A stretch of DNA of 64,000 nucleotides from Actinacidiphila glaucinigra (GTDB lineage: Bacteria > Actinomycetota > Actinomycetes > Streptomycetales > Streptomycetaceae): NCBI RefSeq assembly GCF_900188405.1, contig NZ_FZOF01000008.1, forward strand, positions 186,001 to 250,000. Direction: 5' to 3'. The translations under genes and the position numbers were made by a program. The notes beneath the pieces were generated by a model that saw nothing but the letters and a program-made list of their open reading frames with translations, was not told where the DNA came from and ran no database searches. The first letter of the stretch is position 1. The number at the start of each line of letters is the position of its first letter. Shown piece after piece: positions 46,241 to 55,367 of this stretch.

Positions 46241-47446
46241 TCAGGTGCCCGCCGCCCACTGCTCCCAGGCCATGTTCCAGCCGCCCAGGCCGTTGTCCGG
46301 AGAGACGGTCCGGTCGTGGGAGTTGACGACGGTGACGAGGTCGCCGACGAGCGAGTGCGCGAAGAACCAGCCCGCCGGGGTGGCCGTGCCGCCGCCCTTC
46401 ACGTCGAGGAGGCCGACGCAGCCGTGGCTGGTGTTGGCCGCCCCGAAGGTGCCGGGTGCCGCCCAGTAACTGCCGTGCACGAAGGTGCCCGAGCGGGTGA
46501 GCCGCATGGCATGCGGGACGTCGGGGATGTCGTACTCGCCGCCGAAGCCCACCGTGTCCCCGTTCATCCGGGTCAGCCGGAGCTTCTCGGAGATGACCAT
46601 CGAGCCGTTGTACGTCGGGTTGGACGGGGCGCCCGCCGAGATCGGCAGCACGCGCGTCACCTGCCCGCCGCGGCGCACCGTCAGGGTGTGCGCGGCGGCG
46701 TCCACGGTGCTGGTCTGGTCCCGGCCGATGTCGAAGGTGACGTCCTTGGACTGCACCCCGTAGACCCCGGGGGCGGTCTCGACGTCGCGCAGCCGCAGCG
46801 AGAGCGTCACCTTCGTGCCGGGACGCCAGCGCTCGCGGGGACGGAAGTCGAGGCGACGGTCGCCGAACCAGTGCGGGGCGATCTCCACCGCGGGCGAGGA
46901 GCCGACGCTGACGGCACGCTCGACGGCCTCGCGGTCGGCGACCGGACGGTTGAAGTCCAGGGAGACGATCATGCCCGTGCCGACCGTCTGGCCGTCCTCG
47001 GGCGTGAAGTAGCCGATCAGGGTGTTCTTGGGGACGAGGGTGGTGAACACCGCGTGCTTGGCGGCGCGCCGGCCCCCCATGTCCTCGGCGACGGCGTCCA
47101 CCGTGTACTTCTCCGAGAGCGACAGCCGCGACCGGGGGTGCCAGCGGGACCGGTCGGCGGTGAACACGCCCTCCACCACCTCCCCGTCCCCGTCCTCGAC
47201 GTGCACGGAGGTGAGGCGGCCGTCATCGGCCTCGACCGTGAAGGGGTCGTCCGCCTCCACGTCACGCGCACCGTCCACCGGGGTGATCCTGATCCTCGCC
47301 TCGGACACCTTCGGGGTGTCGTCGGCCGGCGCACCGCTGTCCGCGGGCCCGAACCCGAGCCCGCACGCCGTCAGCATCCCCGCCAGCCACATGGCGGTGG
47401 CAAGCCCCGCCCCCGCGCGCAGAGCGCGCCGCACCGCAGTCGTCAC
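46241..47446 (-). CDS. L,D-transpeptidase lipoprotein with Ig-like domains, paralog 2
   Basis: 401 residues, same architecture as the gene at 44862. Signal peptide with lipobox GMLTAC, Ig-like domains, then YkuD with SGTFVHGSYWAAPGTFGAANTSHGCVGLLDVKGGG. Roughly half identical over the catalytic part (judged by eye), so the two arose by tandem duplication. Start GTG 47446. The Shine-Dalgarno is weak. Anchored to the outer leaflet of the cytoplasmic membrane. Confidence 0.9.
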   Translation of the reverse strand: MTTAVRRALRAGAGLATAMWLAGMLTACGLGFGPADSGAPADDTPKVSEARIRITPVDGARDVEADDPFTVEADDGRLTSVHVEDGDGEVVEGVFTADRSRWHPRSRLSLSEKYTVDAVAEDMGGRRAAKHAVFTTLVPKNTLIGYFTPEDGQTVGTGMIVSLDFNRPVADREAVERAVSVGSSPAVEIAPHWFGDRRLDFRPRERWRPGTKVTLSLRLRDVETAPGVYGVQSKDVTFDIGRDQTSTVDAAAHTLTVRRGGQVTRVLPISAGAPSNPTYNGSMVISEKLRLTRMNGDTVGFGGEYDIPDVPHAMRLTRSGTFVHGSYWAAPGTFGAANTSHGCVGLLDVKGGGTATPAGWFFAHSLVGDLVTVVNSHDRTVSPDNGLGGWNMAWEQWAAGT

Positions 47447-47639
47447 GCTCGGTCAACGACCGGACGGCCCCGGGGAAACGTCCGCGATGCCCACGATCGA
47501 TCACGCGTGTGACGCCGAGGGGGGAACGGGAAGGTAAAGCGGGAGGGCGCGACGCGCGCGCGGAGGGACACCGCGCCGCGCACGGGCACGGCCGGCGCCG
47601 GCCGGGTCCGGCGTCCCCCGAGCCGCAGGAGGCGAGCAC

Positions 47640-49922
47640 GTGTCGGAGACGCGCGAGGACGAATCGGTCGACCGGTCCGGAAAGCTGCGCCCGAACGGCC
47701 ACCGGACCGCCCCCGTGGCCGTGCCGCTGCCGCGCCCGGAGACCGCGCCGGCGGTGCCCGGGCCCGCCGGGGCCGGGGACACCGTGGTGTGGCCGGGCAG
47801 TCCACAGCCGCTGGGGGCACGCTTCCACACCGGCCCCGACGGACGCCCGGGCACCAACTTCGCCCTGTGGGCGGGCGGCGCCGAGTCGGTGGAGCTGTGC
47901 CTGTTCGACGACGAGGGGACCGAGACCCGGGTCCCGCTGACCGAGCTGACCCATGAGATCTGGCACGGCTTCGTGCCCGGGGTGCTGCCCGGCCACCGCT
48001 ACGGCTACCGGGTCGGCGGCCGCTGGGACCCGTGGACCGGTGCCCGCTGGAATCCGGCCAAGCTGCTGCTGGACCCGTACGCGCGGGCGGTCGACGGCGA
48101 CTTCACGCTGCCCCCCGAGGTGTACGCCCACGTCCGGGACTGGCCGGAGCAGGCGGTCGCCGACACCGTGCGGGACAACCGCGACTCGGCCCCGTACGTG
48201 CCCAAGGGCGTCGTGGTGGACGACGACGACCCCTGGACGGACGACCGCCGGCCCAAGACGCCCTGGGCCGACTCCGTCATCTACGAGGTGCACGTGCGCG
48301 GCTTCACCATGCGCCACCCCGGCATCCCGCCCGAACTGCGCGGCACCTACGCCGGGCTGGCCCACCCGGCGGCGATCGAGTACCTCACCGGCCTCGGCGT
48401 GACGGCCGTCGAACTGCTGCCGGTGCACCAGTTCGCCCACGAGGACCACCTGCTCCGCCGCGGCCTGCGCAACTACTGGGGCTACAACTCGATCGGCTAC
48501 TTCGCGCCGCACGCCGGCTACGCCGCCAGCGGCACCCGCGGACAGCAGGTGGGCGAGTTCAAGCGGATGGTGCGCGCCCTGCACGACGCGGGGCTGGAGG
48601 TGATCCTCGACGTCGTCTACAACCACACCGCCGAGGGCAGCGAGTTCGGGCCCACCCTCTCCCTGCGCGGCATCGACAACCACGGCTACTACCGGCTGGC
48701 GGGCGACGCGCGCCGCTACGCCGACTACACCGGCTGCGGCAACACCCTCCACGTCGTCCAGCCCCAGGTGCTCCGGCTGATCACCGACTCCCTGCGCTAC
48801 TGGGTGACCGAGATGGGCGTCGACGGCTTCCGCTTCGACCTCGCCGCGGCGCTCGCCCGGTCGATGCACGACGTCGACATGCTCTCCCCCTTCCTCGCCG
48901 TCATCGCCCAGGACCCGGTGCTGCGCCGGGTCAAGCTCATCGCCGAGCCCTGGGACGTCGGCTCCGGCGGCTACCAGGTCGGCGCCTTCCCGCCGCTGTG
49001 GACGGAGTGGAACGACCGCTACCGCGACACCGTCCGGGACTTCTGGCGCGGCAGCCGGCACGACGTGCGCGACCTGGGGTACCGGCTGTCCGGTTCCAGC
49101 GACCTGTACGCGTGGGGCGGGCGCAGGCCGTACGCCTCGGTCAACTTCATCACCGCCCACGACGGCTTCACCCTGCGCGACCTGGTGACGTACGAACACA
49201 AGCACAACGAGGCCAACGGCGAGGACAACCGCGACGGCACCAACGACAACCGGGCCTGGAACTGCGGCCACGAGGGCGAGACCGACGACCCGGCCGTGGG
49301 CGAGCTGCGCCGCCGCCAGCTGCGCAACATGCTCTCGACGCTGCTGCTGTCGACCGGCGTGCCGATGCTGGTGGCCGGGGACGAGACGGGCCGCACCCAG
49401 GGCGGCAACAACAACGCGTACTGCCAGGACAACGAGATCAGCTGGCTGGACTGGTCGCTGCCGGAGGATCCGGCCTGGGCCTCGCTGCGCGACCTGACCG
49501 CCCGGCTGATCGCCCTGCGCCGGGCGCACCCCGTGCTGCGCCGGCGGGCCTTCTTCTCCGGCCGTCCGCAGTCCGCCGGAGGACTGCGGGACCTGGCCTG
49601 GTTCACCGCGCAGGGCCGGGAGATGACCGACGCCGACTGGTACGGCCCGACGTCCACGCTCGGGATGTACCTGTCGGGCGCCGACATCCCGCACCACGAC
49701 TCGCGCGGCCGCCCGGTGACCGACGACAGCTTCCTGGCCGTCTTCCACGCCTCCCACCGCCCCGTCCGCTTCACCCTGCCGGGCGGGCCCTGGGCCCGGG
49801 AGTACGAGCTGCTGCTCGACACCTCGCGCGAGGACCAGGCGGAACCGCCGGGCAGCCGGCACCGCGGCGGGCGGGCGCTGACGGTGCCGGGCAGGACGGT
49901 GCTGCTGCTGCGCGCCGTCTGA
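47640..49922 (+). CDS. glgX: Glycogen debranching enzyme GlgX
   Basis: Hydrolyses alpha-1,6 branches of phosphorylase-limit glycogen. 760 residues. A N-terminal CBM48 (about 50-150) precedes a GH13_11 barrel: DVVYNHTAEGSEFGP, DGFRFDLAAALARSM (nucleophile Asp), VKLIAEPWDVGSGGYQVGAFP (acid/base Glu) and NFITAHDGFTLRDLVTYEHKHNEANGEDNRDG. GTG 47640 has AGGAGG nine bases upstream. Works with the glycogen phosphorylase encoded at 57829-60465. Confidence 0.95.
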   Translation: MSETREDESVDRSGKLRPNGHRTAPVAVPLPRPETAPAVPGPAGAGDTVVWPGSPQPLGARFHTGPDGRPGTNFALWAGGAESVELCLFDDEGTETRVPLTELTHEIWHGFVPGVLPGHRYGYRVGGRWDPWTGARWNPAKLLLDPYARAVDGDFTLPPEVYAHVRDWPEQAVADTVRDNRDSAPYVPKGVVVDDDDPWTDDRRPKTPWADSVIYEVHVRGFTMRHPGIPPELRGTYAGLAHPAAIEYLTGLGVTAVELLPVHQFAHEDHLLRRGLRNYWGYNSIGYFAPHAGYAASGTRGQQVGEFKRMVRALHDAGLEVILDVVYNHTAEGSEFGPTLSLRGIDNHGYYRLAGDARRYADYTGCGNTLHVVQPQVLRLITDSLRYWVTEMGVDGFRFDLAAALARSMHDVDMLSPFLAVIAQDPVLRRVKLIAEPWDVGSGGYQVGAFPPLWTEWNDRYRDTVRDFWRGSRHDVRDLGYRLSGSSDLYAWGGRRPYASVNFITAHDGFTLRDLVTYEHKHNEANGEDNRDGTNDNRAWNCGHEGETDDPAVGELRRRQLRNMLSTLLLSTGVPMLVAGDETGRTQGGNNNAYCQDNEISWLDWSLPEDPAWASLRDLTARLIALRRAHPVLRRRAFFSGRPQSAGGLRDLAWFTAQGREMTDADWYGPTSTLGMYLSGADIPHHDSRGRPVTDDSFLAVFHASHRPVRFTLPGGPWAREYELLLDTSREDQAEPPGSRHRGGRALTVPGRTVLLLRAV

Positions 49923-49944
49923 GGGACGAGACGCGGCGGCAAAG

Positions 49945-49976
49945 GTGTGGACTCGGCCAATTGGTCCAGTCCACAC
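49945..49976. promoter_or_regulatory. 32-bp operator-like palindrome upstream of the MFS gene
   Basis: GTGTGGACT-CGG-CCAATTGG-TCC-AGTCCACAC. Outer 9-bp arms are perfect complements and the central 8-mer CCAATTGG is itself palindromic on the same axis, giving 14 of 16 symmetric pairs. It ends 9 bp before the MFS start, so a bound TetR/MarR/ArsR-type repressor would block initiation (inference). Confidence 0.7.
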
Positions 49977-49985
49977 TGGTCGGCC

Positions 49986-51257
49986 GTGACCTCCGCACCT
50001 CCGCCCTCGCCGCCGTGCGCCTCCGCCCTCGACGCGCCTGCCGCCCCCCGGGACCGTTTGTGGTCACGGGGGTTCAGCCTGTACTTCACCGCCCGCAGCG
50101 TCGCCATGCTCGGCGACTCGATGCTGCCCGTCGCCCTGTCGGCGGGGCTGCTCCAGCACGGCTACGGCGCCGGGGACATCGGCTACGCCATGGCCTCCTT
50201 CACCGCCTGCTTCGCCGGGCTGGTCGTCCTCGGCGGGGTGTTCGCCGACCGCTTCAGCGCCCGCGGCCTGATGATCGGGGCGGACCTGGCACGGGTCGCC
50301 ACGCAGTCGCTGGCCGCCTGGCTCTTCTTCTCGGGGCACGTCGTGCTCTGGCAGATCTGTGTGATCGGCGCGGTCAACGGCGTGGCGGGCGCCATGTTCC
50401 AGCCGGGGGTGGCCAGCACGGTGCCCCAGGTGGCCCGGGACGTCCAGGAGGCGAACGGGGTGGTGCGCACCGCCGAGTCGCTGATGGCGCTGGCCGGCCC
50501 GGCGCTCGCCGGAGTGCTGGTGGCCTTCACCTCCGCGGGCGGGGTGTTCGCCGTGCACGCCGGCACCTACGCGGTGAGCGCCGTCTGCCTGCTGCTGCTC
50601 CGGCTGCCGGGGCGCACCGCGCGGGAGGCGCGGGACGCCTCCGCGCGCAGCAGTTTCCGGGCCGACCTGGTGGAGGGGTGGCGGGAGTTCCGCGCCCGCA
50701 CCTGGATGTGGTCGGTGATCGTCATCTGGATGGGCTTCATGATCCTCGTCATGGGCCCGGTGACCCCGCTGGCCGCCGGGGAGATCCTGCCCGAGCACGG
50801 CCCGAAGGCGTACGGCCTGGTCTCGTCCGCGCTGGGCGCGGGCACCGCGCTCGGCGGGCTGCTGGCGATACGGGTGCGGCCGGCCCGGCCGCTGCGCGGC
50901 GGGGCCGTGGCCCTGTTCGGGTTCGCGCTCTACCCGGCGGCGGTCGGCGCCGGGCTTCCGGTGCCGGCGGTCGCGGCGGCGGTGCTGGTCGCGGGGACGG
51001 CCTGGGCGTTCTGGAGTGTGATGTGGGCCACCAGCGTCCAGACCCAGGTGCCCGGTGAGATCCTCAACCGGATCCACGCGTACGAGGTCGCCGGCTCGGT
51101 CGCCATGCTGCCCGTCGGCCAGGCCCTGGCGGGGCCTGCGGCGGGCGTCTTCGGCGCGCGCCCGGTGCTGCTCGCCGGGGGTGCGGTGACCCTGCTGGTG
51201 TGCGTGGCGCTGCTGGCGGTGCCCGCCGTGCGCGACCTCGGCCGAAAATCCGGATGA
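49986..51257 (+). CDS. MFS transporter (EntS/MFS_3-like efflux)
   Basis: 423 residues, about 10-12 helices. A N-terminal Pro/Ala-rich tail, then FSLYFTARSVAMLGDSMLPVALSAGLL and GGVFADRFSARGLMIGADLARV (the loop 2-3 MFS signature G-x3-D-R-x-G/S-R-R/A). Resembles drug and siderophore exporters of the MFS_3 group. I choose GTG 49986. The earlier GTG 49947 lies inside the palindrome. 34 bp before the ABC exporter pair, so possibly one transcript. Confidence 0.82.
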   Translation: MTSAPPPSPPCASALDAPAAPRDRLWSRGFSLYFTARSVAMLGDSMLPVALSAGLLQHGYGAGDIGYAMASFTACFAGLVVLGGVFADRFSARGLMIGADLARVATQSLAAWLFFSGHVVLWQICVIGAVNGVAGAMFQPGVASTVPQVARDVQEANGVVRTAESLMALAGPALAGVLVAFTSAGGVFAVHAGTYAVSAVCLLLLRLPGRTAREARDASARSSFRADLVEGWREFRARTWMWSVIVIWMGFMILVMGPVTPLAAGEILPEHGPKAYGLVSSALGAGTALGGLLAIRVRPARPLRGGAVALFGFALYPAAVGAGLPVPAVAAAVLVAGTAWAFWSVMWATSVQTQVPGEILNRIHAYEVAGSVAMLPVGQALAGPAAGVFGARPVLLAGGAVTLLVCVALLAVPAVRDLGRKSG

Positions 51258-51291
51258 GCGTTGTCGGCGGTCGCACGTACCCTCTGAAACG

Positions 51292-53148
51292 ATGCCTGAG
51301 TCGACCAACCAACCCGAGCCCGAACGTTCCCGATCCGCCGTGCGATCACTGCTGCGCCTGTGGCCGTACGTGAAGCCGATCAGCCACCGGCTGTTCGGTT
51401 CCGCGGGTGTGGCCGTGGTCGCGTCCTGCCTGGCGCTGCTGATCCCGCTGGTCCTGAAGTGGATCGTGGACGGTCCGGTCGCCCACCGCGACCCGTCCGG
51501 GGTGTGGCTCGGCGGTGGGCTGGTGCTGCTGCTCGGTCTCCTGGAGGCCGGGCTCTTCGGCGTTCGGCGCTGGCTGGTGGCGCGCCCCATGGCCGGGCTC
51601 GAGGCCACCATGCGGGCCGACCTGTACCACCGGCTGCAGCGCCTGCCGGTCTCCTTCCACGACCGCTGGGGCTCGGGTCAGCTGCTCTCCCGGGCCACGA
51701 ACGACCTGCAGATCCTGCGGATGTTCCTGACCTTCCCGATGGTCTTCCTCGCGGTCAACACCGCCACGATCGTCGCGGGCTTCGGCATCCTGTTCGTGCA
51801 GCAGTGGTCCCTCGGGCTGATCCTGCTGGTACCGGTCGTGCCGCTGGTGATCCTCTGCTCGTACTTCGAAGCGCGGTACCAGGTGGCCTCCCGTACCGCG
51901 CAGGACCAGGTCGGCGACCTGACCACGCTGGTCGAGGAGTCGGTGCTCGGCATCCGCATCATCAAGGCCTTCGGCCGGCACCGCAGCCAGGCCGAGGCCT
52001 TCCACCGGCAGTCGCGCGAACTGCGCGGCACCGAGCTGCGCAAGGCCCGGCTGCTGGCCGACCTGTGGATGGTCATCGTCGGCCTGCCGGACGTCGCGCT
52101 CGGCGCGGCGCTGGTCCTGGGCGTGGTGCAGGTCGCCGACGGCGGCCTGTCGGCGGGCACCCTGGTCGCCTTCCTGTCCACTGCGCTCGCGCTGCGCTGG
52201 CCGGTGGAGTCGCTGGGCTGGCTGCTGTCCTTCAGCAACGAGGCGGCCACCGCCGCCGACCGCGTCTTCGAGGTCCTGGACACCGAGGTCCCGCCGGAGA
52301 CCGGCAAGGGCACGAGCACCGGCACCGGCACCGGCACCGGCACCGCCGAGGAGGGGCGGCCCGCCGACGGCATCCGCTTCAGCGCCGTGCGCTTCCGCTA
52401 CCCCGACGCCCCCGAGGGCACCCCCGACCTGCTCACCGGGATCGACCTGCACATCCGCAGCGGCGAGACCGTGGCGCTGGTCGGCGCGACGGGCAGCGGC
52501 AAGACGAGCCTGACCTCGCTCATCCCGCGGTTGTACGAGCCGACCGGCGGCCGCATCACGCTGGACGGCACCGACGCCGCGCTGCTCACCCGCTCCACTC
52601 TGCGCTCCCTGGTCGCGACGGCCTTCGAGGAACCCACCCTGTTCTCCGCCGGCGTGCGGGAGAACGTGCTGATGGGCGCGCCCGGCGCCGATGAGGCGGA
52701 CCTGCTGCGGGCGCTGGAGATCGCCCAGTGCGACTTCGTCCACAAGCTTCCGCAGGGTGTGGACACCCAGGTCGGAGAGCAGGGCCTGAGCCTGTCCGGC
52801 GGTCAGCGGCAGCGGCTCGCGCTGGCCCGCGCGGTCGTCGGCCGCCCCCGCTTCCTGGTGCTGGACGACCCCCTGTCCGCCCTCGACGTGCACACCGAGG
52901 CCCTCGTCGAGGCGGCCCTGCGCCAGGTGCTGTCCACCACGACGGCACTCGTGGTCGCCCACCGCCCGTCCACGGTGATGCTCGCCGACCGGGTGGCGCT
53001 GCTGTCGGAGGGCCGGATCACCGCGGTCGGCACCCACCAGGAGCTGCTGACCTCCTCCGCGGCCTACCGCCGCCTGATGTCCGGCCAGGACGGGAGCACG
53101 CCCGCCGCGCCGGACCGCCCGCAATTCGAAGGGAGCAGCACCCGATGA
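51292..53148 (+). CDS. ABC exporter half-transporter with degenerate ATP site (subunit 1)
   Basis: 618 residues: six-helix exporter domain (about 20-320), then an NBD with Walker A VGATGSGKTSL (about residue 398), signature LSLSGGQRQRLALARAVV and Walker B RFLVLDDPLSALD. The residue after Walker B is Asp instead of the catalytic Glu, the mark of the degenerate site in heterodimeric exporters such as TM287/288. A Gly-Thr linker (TGTGTGTGT), encoded by four GGCACC repeats at 52321-52344, joins TMD and NBD. Stop overlaps the partner start (ATGA). Confidence 0.92.
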   Translation: MPESTNQPEPERSRSAVRSLLRLWPYVKPISHRLFGSAGVAVVASCLALLIPLVLKWIVDGPVAHRDPSGVWLGGGLVLLLGLLEAGLFGVRRWLVARPMAGLEATMRADLYHRLQRLPVSFHDRWGSGQLLSRATNDLQILRMFLTFPMVFLAVNTATIVAGFGILFVQQWSLGLILLVPVVPLVILCSYFEARYQVASRTAQDQVGDLTTLVEESVLGIRIIKAFGRHRSQAEAFHRQSRELRGTELRKARLLADLWMVIVGLPDVALGAALVLGVVQVADGGLSAGTLVAFLSTALALRWPVESLGWLLSFSNEAATAADRVFEVLDTEVPPETGKGTSTGTGTGTGTAEEGRPADGIRFSAVRFRYPDAPEGTPDLLTGIDLHIRSGETVALVGATGSGKTSLTSLIPRLYEPTGGRITLDGTDAALLTRSTLRSLVATAFEEPTLFSAGVRENVLMGAPGADEADLLRALEIAQCDFVHKLPQGVDTQVGEQGLSLSGGQRQRLALARAVVGRPRFLVLDDPLSALDVHTEALVEAALRQVLSTTTALVVAHRPSTVMLADRVALLSEGRITAVGTHQELLTSSAAYRRLMSGQDGSTPAAPDRPQFEGSSTR

Positions 53149-55031
53149 CCTCCGTGGCCCAGTCGCAGCCCGCCGAGACGTCGGCCGACGAGGAACCGGC
53201 GGGGCACCGGGACTCCGGGGAGGCACGGGAGGGCCGGCAGGACGACGCCTTCGACCAGGACCGGCTTCCGGCGCCCGAGGGGGCGTCACGCGCGCTGCTG
53301 CGCGAACTGGTCGGCCCGCACCGGCGGCGCGTGTGGCTGGCGGCGGTACTCCTGCTGCTGCAGCAGGCGGCCGTGCAGGCGGGCCCGCTGATCGTGGCGG
53401 TGGCCATCGACCGGGCCATCCCGGCGCTGCGCCGGGACGACCACGGGCCGCTGATCGCGGTGGCGGTCGGCTACATCGGCTGCGCCGTCGCGGGCGGCCT
53501 GCTGCAGCGTACGTTCATCCGGCAGGCAGGCCGGATCTGCCAGGACGTGCTGGTCGAGCTGCGCAGCCGGATCTTCCGGCACGCCCAGGCGCTCGGCCTG
53601 GACTTCCACGAGCGGTACACCTCGGGCCGGATCATCGCCCGCGCCACCTCCGACGTGGAGTCGATCCGGGAGCTGCTGACCGAGGGCCTGCAGGAGCTGC
53701 TGAACGTCGGGCTGTCGGTGCTCTACATCTCGGCGGTCCTGCTGTGGCTGGACTGGGAGCTCGGCCTGTTCGCGCTCGCCACCGCGGTGCCGCTGGTGGT
53801 GACCGTGCGGATCTTCCGGCGCCGGTCGGCCAAGGTCTACACGCTCCGCTCCGCGGCGATCGCCGCCGTCATCGTGCGCTTCACCGAGACGATGAACGGC
53901 ATCCGGCCCGTGCAGGCATTCCGCCGCGAGAAGGCGAACGACGAGGCGTTCGACGAGCTCAACGCCACCCACCGGAAGGCCAACGGCGACGCGATCCTGG
54001 AGATGGGCCGCTTCACCGTCGGCTCCTGGCTGATCGCCAACACCTCGGTGGCGCTGGTGGTGGTGTGGGGCGCGTACCGCGTGGCCTCCGGCTCGCTCGC
54101 GCTGGGCGTGCTCGCCGCCTTCGTGCTCTACCTGCGGCGGCTGTACGCGCCGATCGACCCGCTCGGCATGTTCCTCAACTCCTACCAGTCGGCGGCCGCC
54201 TCGCTGGAGAAGATCGCCGGGCTGCTGGCCCAGCGGCCCTCGGTGCCCGAGCCGCGGGCGCCGCGCACGCTGCCGGCCACGGAGGCTGACGTCCCCGGCC
54301 GCGAGGTCGTCTTCGACCAGGTCCGCTTCGCCTACCGCACGGGCGGCGAGGTGCTGCCCCGCTTCGACCTGCGGCTGCCCGCCGGGCAGACGGTCGCGGT
54401 CGTCGGCGCCACCGGCGCGGGCAAGTCGACGCTGGCCAAGCTGCTGGCCCGGTTCTACGACCCGACCGACGGCCGGGTCACCCTGGACGGGGTGGACCTG
54501 CGCGACCTGGCCCTGCCCGAACTGCGCCGCGGGGTCGTCATGGTGACCCAGGAGGCGTTCCTCTTCTCGGGCACCGTCGCCGAGAACATCTCCATCGGCC
54601 GCCCGGAGGCCGGCCGCGAGGAGATCGAGGCGGCCGCGAGGGCGATCGGCGCCCACGACTTCATCGCGGCGCTGCCCGAGGGCTACGACACCGACGTGCG
54701 CAAGCGCGGCGGCCGTATCTCGGCGGGCCAGCGCCAGTTGGTGGCCTTCGCCCGCGCCCTGCTCGCCGACCCGGCGGTGCTCATCCTGGACGAGGCGACC
54801 TCCTCGCTGGACGTACCGGGCGAGCGCGCGGTGCAGCAGGCGATGCGGGAGGTGCTGCGCGGCCGCACGGCCGTGATCATCGCGCACCGGCTGTCCACGG
54901 TGGAGATCGCGGACCGGGTGCTGGTGATGGACCAGGGCCGCATCGTGGAGGACGGCACCCCGGCCGAACTCGTCTCCGGCGCGGGGCGCTTCGCCGATCT
55001 GCACCAGGCCTGGCGCGACAGCCTCGTCTAG
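53145..55031 (+). CDS. ABC exporter half-transporter with canonical ATP site (subunit 2)
   Basis: 628 residues. A long acidic N-terminal tail (about 1-50), exporter helices, then Walker [12 protein letters not shown], the signature in the altered form [17 protein letters not shown], and Walker [13 protein letters not shown] with the catalytic Glu. Its weak signature faces the partner's site, so only one hydrolytic site should be fully active. ATG 53145 overlaps the first subunit. Substrate unknown. Drug or lipid export is typical for this class. Confidence 0.92.
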   Translation: MTSVAQSQPAETSADEEPAGHRDSGEAREGRQDDAFDQDRLPAPEGASRALLRELVGPHRRRVWLAAVLLLLQQAAVQAGPLIVAVAIDRAIPALRRDDHGPLIAVAVGYIGCAVAGGLLQRTFIRQAGRICQDVLVELRSRIFRHAQALGLDFHERYTSGRIIARATSDVESIRELLTEGLQELLNVGLSVLYISAVLLWLDWELGLFALATAVPLVVTVRIFRRRSAKVYTLRSAAIAAVIVRFTETMNGIRPVQAFRREKANDEAFDELNATHRKANGDAILEMGRFTVGSWLIANTSVALVVVWGAYRVASGSLALGVLAAFVLYLRRLYAPIDPLGMFLNSYQSAAASLEKIAGLLAQRPSVPEPRAPRTLPATEADVPGREVVFDQVRFAYRTGGEVLPRFDLRLPAGQTVAVVGATGAGKSTLAKLLARFYDPTDGRVTLDGVDLRDLALPELRRGVVMVTQEAFLFSGTVAENISIGRPEAGREEIEAAARAIGAHDFIAALPEGYDTDVRKRGGRISAGQRQLVAFARALLADPAVLILDEATSSLDVPGERAVQQAMREVLRGRTAVIIAHRLSTVEIADRVLVMDQGRIVEDGTPAELVSGAGRFADLHQAWRDSLV

Positions 55032-55042
55032 CGCGTGCCTGC

Positions 55043-55076
55043 GGGGCGGGTGGGGCCGGCCGGCCCCACCCGCCCC
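55043..55076 (+). terminator. 34-bp perfect palindrome after the ABC exporter
   Basis: GGGGCGGGTGGGGCCGG followed immediately by its exact complement, 11 bases after the stop. It acts as a strong hairpin and presumably ends the exporter transcript. Confidence 0.75.
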
Positions 55077-55367
55077 GGCCCCGTACACCGGAGCGCTTCG
55101 CCCCGCCCTGTCCGGAATGCGAACCCGATGTCCCCCTCAAAGGACGAATTCGGCCAACTTCTCGTCACGTACATGACACCAAGCCATGAACAGTGGCACT
55201 CTTCCCCCGGTCGGCCGTCAGTACGCCCACACATCGCACCGCATCGTGCTGACGCACCGTCCGAACTCCGCACGTCCCACCCGCACGGCTAGTTCCGCCC
55301 GGGCAGCACACCCCGTCTGCCCGGCTGTCCCCGGCCGCCAACCGCGGCCGACGCAGTAGGAGTCCGA
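55077..55367 (+). promoter_or_regulatory. Upstream region of the M4 metalloprotease gene
   Basis: The gene-free stretch from 55032 to 55367 (336 bases) holds the terminator palindrome and this segment. The part 55125-55215 is relatively AT-rich and contains GTCA-CGTACA-TGAC (55164-55177), a small dyad. No consensus promoter can be assigned. AGGAG at 55358-55362 serves the GTG start at 55368. Confidence 0.4.

Noticed and set aside
47262..51058. Very long open frames of 904 (minus) and 1008 (plus) codons around glgX
   Set aside because: Shadows of glgX and the MFS gene in other frames, no start site or domain, and glgX motifs are perfect in its own frame.
52321..52344. GGCACC repeat as a phase-variable frameshift switch
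   Set aside because: The 6-bp unit keeps frame, so it can only change linker length.
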